A DNA stretch of 64,000 nt from NCBI RefSeq assembly GCF_902859745.1, contig NZ_CADIJW010000002.1, positions 186,001 to 250,000 on the forward strand. Reading direction: 5' to 3'. Shown piece by piece: positions 56,462-64,000 of the stretch (position 1 is the first letter of the stretch; the number at the start of each line of letters is the position of its first letter). The notes beneath the pieces were generated by a model that was not told the DNA's origin, made no database searches, and saw only the letters and a list, made by a program, of their open reading frames with translations. Origin of the DNA: Achromobacter dolens. GTDB taxonomy: Bacteria; Pseudomonadota; Gammaproteobacteria; Burkholderiales; Burkholderiaceae_B. Made by a program: the position numbers and the translations under genes.

Positions 56462-57658
56462 ATGAATCCGCGCCTCGATGCCCTGCACCCCTACCCGTTC
56501 GAAAAACTGCGCGCCCTGCTGGCCTCGGCCACTGCGCAACCGGACGGCCTGACGCCCATCAACCTGTCGATCGGCGAGCCCAAACACGCCGCGCCGGAAC
56601 GCGTTGCGCAGGCCATTCGCGACAACCTTGGCGGACTGTCGGTGTACCCGTCGACCAAGGGCGATCCCGCGCTGCGCCAGGCCATCGCCAACTGGCTGGC
56701 ACAGCGCTACAGCATCCCGGCGCCGGACGCCGAGACCCAGGTACTGCCGGCGCTCGGCTCGCGCGAGGCGCTGTTCGCCTTCACCCAGACCGTGATCGAT
56801 CCGGCGGCTGGGTCGGTGGTGATCTGCCCCAACCCGTTCTACCAGATCTACGAGGGCGCCACGCTGCTGGCCGGCGCCACGCCCTATTACGTCAACGCCG
56901 ACGCGCTGCGCAATTTCGCCTGCGACTGGAACCAGGTGCCGGACGAGGTCTGGAAAAAGACCCGCATGGTGTTCGTCTGCTCGCCCGGCAACCCGGCCGG
57001 CAACGTCATGACGCTGGACGAATGGGAAGACCTGTTCGCGCTGTCCGACCGCCACGGCTTCGTGATCGCCTCCGACGAGTGCTACTCCGAAATCTATCTG
57101 GACGAAGGCAATCCGCCGCTGGGCGGCCTGCAGGCGGCGCGCCGCCTGGGCCGCAACGACTACCGCAACCTGGTGGCCTTCTCCAGCCTGTCCAAGCGCT
57201 CCAACGTGCCGGGCCTGCGTTCGGGTTTCGTGGCGGGCGACGCCGCGTTGATCGGCCGCTTCCTGCGCTACCGCACGTATCATGGCAGCGCCATGAGCCC
57301 GCTGGTGTCGGCGGCCAGCATCGCCGCCTGGACCGACGAGGCCCACGTCAAGGACAACCGCCGCCTGTACCGCGAGAAATTCGAGGCGGTGCTGCCGATC
57401 CTGCAGAACGTGCTGGACGTGCAGCGTCCGCAGGCCTCGTTCTACCTGTGGGCAGCCACCCCGGGTTCGGATACCGCGTTCGCGCGTGACCTTTACGGCC
57501 GTACCGGTGTTACCGTGCTGCCGGGCAGTTTCCTGGCGCGCGAAGCGCACGGCGTGAATCCCGGGCAGGGGCGCATCCGCCTGGCCCTGGTGGCGCCGTT
57601 GGCCGATTGCGTGCAGGCGGCCGAACGCATCGCCCATTTCGTACATACTTCCGTTTGA
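56462..57658 (+). CDS. dapC: N-succinyldiaminopimelate aminotransferase
   Basis: A 398-residue class I/II aminotransferase making N-succinyl-LL-diaminopimelate in lysine and peptidoglycan synthesis. Motifs: INLSIGEPKHAAP, SVYPSTKGDPALRQAIANWL, FVCSPGNPAGNVM, IASDECYSEIYLDE and the PLP lysine in FSSLSKRSNVPGLRSGFVAGD. The DapC assignment comes from this typical DapC sequence and from dapD and dapE directly downstream. ATG 56462 has no clear Shine-Dalgarno, and the start is only 47 bp from the tRNA-Leu gene, so the two divergent promoters overlap. Confidence 0.93.
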   Translation: MNPRLDALHPYPFEKLRALLASATAQPDGLTPINLSIGEPKHAAPERVAQAIRDNLGGLSVYPSTKGDPALRQAIANWLAQRYSIPAPDAETQVLPALGSREALFAFTQTVIDPAAGSVVICPNPFYQIYEGATLLAGATPYYVNADALRNFACDWNQVPDEVWKKTRMVFVCSPGNPAGNVMTLDEWEDLFALSDRHGFVIASDECYSEIYLDEGNPPLGGLQAARRLGRNDYRNLVAFSSLSKRSNVPGLRSGFVAGDAALIGRFLRYRTYHGSAMSPLVSAASIAAWTDEAHVKDNRRLYREKFEAVLPILQNVLDVQRPQASFYLWAATPGSDTAFARDLYGRTGVTVLPGSFLAREAHGVNPGQGRIRLALVAPLADCVQAAERIAHFVHTSV

Positions 57659-57686
57659 TCAACCTTTTTTGAAAAGCTGAGCCGCT

Positions 57687-59722
<2,036 letters not shown>

Positions 59723-59732
59723 AAAGCCTCTC

Positions 59733-60629
59733 ATGTATCAATCCGCCCGCCAAGAACTGCTGACCCTGCGCGACCTGATCCGCTACGGCGTATCGCGCCT
59801 GAACGCCGCCCAGGTGGCGCTGGGACACGGCAGCGACAACGCCTGGGACGAGACGGTCTATCTGGTCCTGCACGCGCTGCACCTGCCGCTGGACACGCTG
59901 GAGCCCTTCCTGGACGCCCGCGTGCTCAGCGAGGAGCGCAACCGCGTGCTGGAGCTGATCGACCGCCGCGTCACCGAGCGCGTGCCGGCCGCGTATCTCA
60001 CCAACGAGGCCTGGCTGCGCGGGCATCGCTTCTACGTGGACGCGCGCGTCATCGTGCCGCGCTCGCCCATCGCGGAGCTGCTGGACGAAGGCCTGTCGCC
60101 CTGGGTGCAGGACGCACAGGCCGTCGACAGCGTGCTGGACATGTGCACCGGCTCGGGCTGCCTGGCGATCCTGTCGGCCCTGGCCTTCCCCTACGCTCAG
60201 GTGGACGCCGTCGACGTGTCGCCAGACGCGCTGGAAGTCGCCCGCCGCAACGTCGATGACTACGGCCTGGGCGATCGCCTCGCGCTGCACCAGAGCGATC
60301 TGTTCGACAGCCTGCCCGAACGCCAGTACGACGTCATCGTCTGCAACCCGCCCTACGTCAACAGCGGCTCGATGGACGTGCTGCCGCAGGAATACCGCCA
60401 CGAGCCGCACCTGGCCCTGGCCGGCGGCGCCGACGGCATGGACCTGGTGCGCCGCATCCTGCAGGCGGCCCCGCGCTACCTGTCGGAGAACGGCGTGCTG
60501 GTGCTGGAGATCGGCCACGAGCGCGATTTCTTCGAAGCCGCCTTCCCTGAGCTGTCGCCGGTGTGGCTGGATACGGAAGCAGCGTCCGACCAGTTGCTGC
60601 TGCTGACCCGCGAGCAGTTGACGACGTGA
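59733..60629 (+). CDS. prmB: Ribosomal protein L3 N5-glutamine methyltransferase
   Basis: A 298-residue SAM-dependent methyltransferase that modifies a glutamine of ribosomal protein L3. PrmB signature FYVDARVIVPRSPIAELL, SAM motif VLDMCTGSGCLAIL, and catalytic NPPY in VIVCNPPYVNSGSM. It begins 10 bp after dapE and overlaps the ABC-F start by 4 bp (GTGA). Confidence 0.95.
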   Translation: MYQSARQELLTLRDLIRYGVSRLNAAQVALGHGSDNAWDETVYLVLHALHLPLDTLEPFLDARVLSEERNRVLELIDRRVTERVPAAYLTNEAWLRGHRFYVDARVIVPRSPIAELLDEGLSPWVQDAQAVDSVLDMCTGSGCLAILSALAFPYAQVDAVDVSPDALEVARRNVDDYGLGDRLALHQSDLFDSLPERQYDVIVCNPPYVNSGSMDVLPQEYRHEPHLALAGGADGMDLVRRILQAAPRYLSENGVLVLEIGHERDFFEAAFPELSPVWLDTEAASDQLLLLTREQLTT

Positions 60630-62560
60630 TCCGCGCCTCTGGATTGACCCTGCGTCGCGGCACCAAGGTGCTGCTGGACGACGCCGAATTCGTGGTGCAC
60701 CCGGGCGAACGCGTCGGCATCGTCGGCAAGAACGGCGCCGGCAAGTCGTCGCTGTTCGCGCTGCTGACCGGCGCGCTGGACCTGGACGCCGGCAACCTGG
60801 CGCTGCCGGCCGGCTGGCGCATCGCCAGCGTCGAACAGGAACTGCATGCCGACGACCGCCCCGCGCGTGAATTCGTCATCGACGGCGACACGCCGCTGCG
60901 CGCCCTGCAGGCACGCCGCGCCGAGCTGACCGACGACCAGGGCACGCAGATCGCCGAGGTCGAAGCGGCGCTGGTCGAGGCCGGCGCCTGGAGCGCGGCC
61001 TCGCGCGCCGAGCAGTTGCTGGCCGGCCTGGGCTTCAAGCCGGCCGAATGGACCCAGCCGGTGGCAAGCTTCTCCGGCGGCTGGCGCATGCGCCTGGCGC
61101 TGGCGCGCGCGCTGATGGCGCCGTCCGAACTGTTGCTGCTGGACGAGCCCACCAACCACCTGGACCTGGACGCCATGCTGTGGCTGGAGAAATGGCTGGC
61201 CGCCTATCCCGGCACCGTCATGCTGATCTCCCACGACACCGAGTTCCTGGACGCGGTGGCCAAGTCCATCCTGCATTTCGATCACGCCAAGCTGGTGCGC
61301 TACCGCGGCGGCTACGGCGACTTCCTGACGCAGCGCGCCGAGCGCCTGCGCCAGACCAACATCGCCTACGAACGCCAGACGCGCGAAGCCGCGCGCCTGC
61401 AGGGCTTCATCGACCGCTTCAAGGCCAAGGCCTCCAAGGCCAAGCAGGCCCAGAGCCGGGTCAAAGCCCTGGCGCGCATGCAGGTGTTGGCGCCGCTGCA
61501 CGCCGAGGCCGGCATCGACATCCGCATCCCCTCGCCCGACCAGGTGCCCGATCCGCTGCTGACGCTGGAACACCTGTCGGCCGGCTACACCGACGCGGCC
61601 GGCAACGAAGTGCCGATCCTGCGCGACGTGACGCTGATGGTGCGCGCCGGCAGCCGCGTCGGCGTGCTGGGCGCCAACGGCGCCGGCAAGAGCACGCTGA
61701 TCAAGACCCTGGCCGAGGAACTGCCGGTGCAGGCCGGCGAACGCCGCGCCTCGCGCGGGCTGGCCATCGGCTATTTCCACCAGCACCAGCTCGACATGCT
61801 GGACGTGGACAGCACGCCGCTGGCCCACCTGGCGCGGCTGTCGCCGGAAACGCGCGAGCAGGAATTGCGCAACTACCTGGGCGGCTTCGGCTTCTCGGGC
61901 GACACGGTCAACAGCAAGGTCGGGCCTATGTCGGGCGGCGAAAAGGCCCGCCTGGCCCTGTCGCTGATCGTCTGGCAGAAGCCCAACCTGCTGCTGCTGG
62001 ACGAGCCCAGCAACCACCTGGACGTCGAGACGCGCGAGGCCCTGGCCGCCGCGCTGGCCGAGTTCGGCGGCAGCATGCTGCTGGTCTCGCATGATCGCCA
62101 TCTGCTGCGCACCACCGTGGACAGCTTCTGGATCGTGGCCGACGGCGCCGTGCGCGAATTCGACGGCGACCTGGAGGACTACCGCGACTGGCTGGCGGCC
62201 CGCAACGCCGGCGAACGCGCCGAGGCCGCCCGCGAGAACGCCGAGAACGGCGAGGCCGTGGTCGACCGCAAGGCGCAACGCCGCGCCGAGGCCGAGCAGC
62301 GCCAACGCCTGTCGGCGCTGCGCAAGCCACTGGAAGCCAAGCTCGCCAAGGTCGAGGCCGAGATGGAGAAACTGCGGGCCAAGCTGCAGGCGCTGGACGG
62401 CGTCATCGCCGACCCGGACCTGTATTCCGATGCGCGTCGCGCCGAGCGCCAGAAAGTCATGGCCGAACATGGCGAACACGGCAAGCGCATGGAGACGCTG
62501 GAGGAACAGTGGCTGGAATTGCAGGGCTCGCTCGAAGAAATCGAACAGGGCGAAGCCTGA
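60626..62560 (+). CDS. ABC-F family ATPase (YheS-like)
   Basis: A 644-residue soluble protein with two ABC domains and no membrane part. Walker A GKNGAGKSS (about residue 36) and GANGAGKST (about residue 350), signatures SFSGGWRMRLALARAL and MSGGEKARLALSL, and Walker B LLLLDEPTNHLDLD and LLLLDEPSNHLDVE. The linker is RLQGFIDRFKAKASKAKQAQSRVKAL, and a coiled-coil C-terminus extends from about residue 540. ABC-F proteins act on ribosomes. The start GTG 60626 overlaps the prmB stop. Confidence 0.92.
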   Translation: MIRASGLTLRRGTKVLLDDAEFVVHPGERVGIVGKNGAGKSSLFALLTGALDLDAGNLALPAGWRIASVEQELHADDRPAREFVIDGDTPLRALQARRAELTDDQGTQIAEVEAALVEAGAWSAASRAEQLLAGLGFKPAEWTQPVASFSGGWRMRLALARALMAPSELLLLDEPTNHLDLDAMLWLEKWLAAYPGTVMLISHDTEFLDAVAKSILHFDHAKLVRYRGGYGDFLTQRAERLRQTNIAYERQTREAARLQGFIDRFKAKASKAKQAQSRVKALARMQVLAPLHAEAGIDIRIPSPDQVPDPLLTLEHLSAGYTDAAGNEVPILRDVTLMVRAGSRVGVLGANGAGKSTLIKTLAEELPVQAGERRASRGLAIGYFHQHQLDMLDVDSTPLAHLARLSPETREQELRNYLGGFGFSGDTVNSKVGPMSGGEKARLALSLIVWQKPNLLLLDEPSNHLDVETREALAAALAEFGGSMLLVSHDRHLLRTTVDSFWIVADGAVREFDGDLEDYRDWLAARNAGERAEAARENAENGEAVVDRKAQRRAEAEQRQRLSALRKPLEAKLAKVEAEMEKLRAKLQALDGVIADPDLYSDARRAERQKVMAEHGEHGKRMETLEEQWLELQGSLEEIEQGEA

Positions 62561-62565
62561 GCCGC

Positions 62566-62596
62566 GGGCGGACGGCATGGGCCGTCCGCCCTTTCC
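62566..62596 (+). terminator. Hairpin terminator of the dap-prmB-ABC-F unit
   Basis: Stem GGGCGGACGGC (62566-62576) and GCCGTCCGCCC (62581-62591) with loop ATGG, followed by TTTCCC. Strong stem, weak T tract, 6 bp after the stop. Confidence 0.75.
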
Positions 62597-62619
62597 CTCG
62601 GGGCGCAACATCCAATAAC

Positions 62620-62638
62620 AATAATAATTATCATTTAT
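62620..62638. promoter_or_regulatory. Fur box upstream of the ECF sigma gene
   Basis: The core ATAATAATTATCATT (62621-62635) matches the Fur consensus at 13 of 15 positions. It lies about 50-65 bp before the sigma-factor ATG in a short AT-rich stretch. Iron-dependent repression is expected. Confidence 0.85.
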
Positions 62639-62683
62639 AATTCGACGCGAATCTGACTCTATCTGGCGCGAGGCGTCAGCGAC

Positions 62684-63172
62684 ATGTCTTCGCTTACCGA
62701 TGTATTTCTGCGGCACTACCGCGAAGTGCTGGGCTTTCTGGCCATGCGCACTGGCTCGCGCGACGTGGCCCAGGACTGCGCCCAGGACACCTGGATCAAG
62801 CTGGCCGAGTTCCAGGACAAGACCCTGCCGGACAACCACCGCGCCTATGTCTTCCGCGTGGCGGCCAACATCGCCACCGACTGGCACCGCCGCCGGGGCC
62901 GCGAACTGAACGTGGTGGCCGACTATGCCGCCACGCAGCCGCCCGCCTTCGAGGCCGACACGCTGGAAGTGGCTTCGGCCAACCAACTTCTGCGGCGGCT
63001 CGAAACCGCCCTGCTGCGCCAGCCGCGCCGCAGCCTCGACGTCTTTGTCCTGCATCGCCACGAAGGACTGACCTACCGCGCCATCGCCGAGCGTTTCGCG
63101 ATTTCGGTGAGCGCGGTCGAGAAACACATGATGCGCATCCTGCTGGCCTGCGACCAGGCGCTGTCGGCATGA
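62684..63172 (+). CDS. ECF sigma factor, FecI type
   Basis: A 162-residue sigma factor. Region 2 (FLRHYREVLGFLAMRTGSRDVAQDCAQDTWIKLAEFQ) and region 4 (RRSLDVFVLHRHEGLTYRAIAERFAISVSAVEKHMMRILLAC) are typical of iron-responsive FecI sigma factors. It directs transcription of a TonB-receptor gene after a surface signal. The following fecR-type gene overlaps by 4 bp (ATGA). A Fur box upstream ties it to iron limitation. Confidence 0.93.
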   Translation: MSSLTDVFLRHYREVLGFLAMRTGSRDVAQDCAQDTWIKLAEFQDKTLPDNHRAYVFRVAANIATDWHRRRGRELNVVADYAATQPPAFEADTLEVASANQLLRRLETALLRQPRRSLDVFVLHRHEGLTYRAIAERFAISVSAVEKHMMRILLACDQALSA

Positions 63173-64000
63173 GCAAGGCCAGCACCCCGGGCAATTCCGC
63201 CACCGCGGACGAGCAGGCCTCGCGCTGGGTGATCCGCCACAGCGGCCAGCCGCTCGATGCACAGGCGCAGGCCGAGTTCGACGCCTGGTACCACGCCGAT
63301 CCCCGCCATGCCGCCGCCTACGACAGGCTGGCGCGGGTGTGGCGCCGCATGGGCGAGATCGACCGCGGAAAATTGGCTGCCCGCCCGCCGCGCAAGCGCC
63401 ATACGGCGCTGGCGCTGGCACTCGTCGCCGCCACCGGCACGACCGCGTACGCGCTGCGCGACTTCCAGCCTGGCGCCGACTACGCAAGCGACACGCAGCC
63501 GCTGCGCGTCGCCCTGCCCGATGGCTCGCGCGCCATCCTGGACGCGCATTCGGCGATCGCCGTGGACTTCGGCCCCGACAGGCGCGAGGTGCGCCTGCTG
63601 GCCGGCCAGGCGCTGTTCGAGGCCGCGCCGCGCGGCACCGCAGGCCCGGCCTTCAGCGTGGTGACGGCGGACGCCAGCGCCACGGCCCTGGGCACCCGCT
63701 ACGCGGTCGCGCGCGACCGCGACGCGACGCGCGTCACCGTCTACACGCACCAGGTGGCGGTGCAATGCCTGGCCTGTGCGGACCGGCAACCGCAAACGCT
63801 GGACGCCGGGCAACGCATCGCGGTTTCGGCTGAAGGCATGGTCCAGGATGCGGCGCCGCATGAAACCGCGCCCGCCTGGAGCCAGGGAATGCTGGCCTTC
63901 AACAACACCGCATTGCCCGAGGCGGCCGCGCAGTTGGCGCGCTACACGGGCAAGCACATCCTGGTGCTGGGCGAGCTGGCGCGCGACACCCGAGTGTCGG
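63169..64000 (+). CDS. FecR-family anti-sigma/sigma regulator (partial, 3' end outside window)
   Basis: The first 277 codons are visible. Cytoplasmic part with the DUF4880-type motif ASRWVIRHSGQPLDAQAQAEFDAWYHADPRHAAAYDRLARVWRRM (residues about 17-62), one membrane helix (ALALALVAATGTTAYAL), then the periplasmic FecR domain (LRVALPDGSRAILDAHSAIAVDFG; REVRLLAGQALFEA; FSVVTADASATALGTRYAV). It receives a signal from a TonB-dependent transducer receptor, expected just beyond the window, and controls the adjacent sigma factor. Confidence 0.93.
   Translation, partial: MSKASTPGNSATADEQASRWVIRHSGQPLDAQAQAEFDAWYHADPRHAAAYDRLARVWRRMGEIDRGKLAARPPRKRHTALALALVAATGTTAYALRDFQPGADYASDTQPLRVALPDGSRAILDAHSAIAVDFGPDRREVRLLAGQALFEAAPRGTAGPAFSVVTADASATALGTRYAVARDRDATRVTVYTHQVAVQCLACADRQPQTLDAGQRIAVSAEGMVQDAAPHETAPAWSQGMLAFNNTALPEAAAQLARYTGKHILVLGELARDTRVS

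Noticed and set aside
60476-63487. A 1003-codon open frame on the minus strand
   Set aside because: It is antisense to the ABC-F ATPase and sigma-factor genes. Low-complexity Gln/Gly/Ala composition, and it spans a terminator and a Fur box.

Overview
The window is high-GC, densely coded chromosomal DNA from a betaproteobacterium. Gene content and protein style (ISC operon, tig-clpP-clpX-lon, dapC-dapD-dapE, divergent uvrB/aromatic aminotransferase, many LysR/TetR switches, Liv-type ABC transporters) point to Alcaligenaceae, the Achromobacter/Bordetella group. That assignment is an inference from gene content, not a database match. I see no phage, insertion sequence or CRISPR array. The window opens inside a MocR-type regulator gene and closes inside a fecR-type anti-sigma gene.

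Layout. 0-2.9 kb: MocR-type regulator (partial) divergent from a BenE-type transporter and a YggS-type PLP-homeostasis protein. 2.9-6.2 kb: four-gene envelope operon on the minus strand (COG3014 lipoprotein, YcfL-like, LpoB, CsgG-like). 6.4-15.9 kb: catabolic island with a complete Liv-type ABC importer, an acyl-CoA ligase, a thiolase and a TetR regulator in one overlapping minus-strand operon, and a divergent crotonase. 15.9-19.1 kb: TonB-dependent siderophore receptor and a protein built from two methylglyoxal-synthase-like domains. 19.2-24.7 kb: iscRSUA-hscBA-fdx-iscX with tandem IscR boxes. 24.9-29.9 kb: low-molecular-weight phosphatase, uvrB, aromatic aminotransferase, and lexA with an SOS box. 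30-36 kb: tig-clpP-clpX and lon, lon having a sigma-32-like promoter.

36-41.1 kb: M48 protease, UPF0114 membrane protein, two cold-shock genes flanking a DUF924 gene, and small orphans. 41.2-46.3 kb: DSD1-family PLP enzyme and RidA genes around a LysR gene, then an MFS exporter/TetR pair sharing three palindromic operators. 46.4-56 kb: mostly small orphan, secreted or membrane proteins, with kdsA, aqpZ, an HD+NTF2 fusion and a DUF1444 protein among them. 56.3-64 kb: tRNA-Leu(UAG), dapC-dapD-dapE, prmB, an ABC-F ATPase, and the start of a FecI/FecR iron-signalling system with a Fur box.

How the genes work together. The Liv importer, ligase, crotonase and thiolase form an import, CoA-activation and beta-oxidation-like chain for an unknown carboxylic acid. 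The ISC genes are feedback-controlled by IscR. Trigger factor, ClpXP and Lon form a protein-quality block. The dap genes supply diaminopimelate for peptidoglycan and lysine. The least ordinary items are the tandem methylglyoxal-synthase-like protein, the dapE start that reads through a palindromic repeat, the HD+NTF2 fusion, the crotonase lacking both hydratase glutamates, and the three-box TetR operator.
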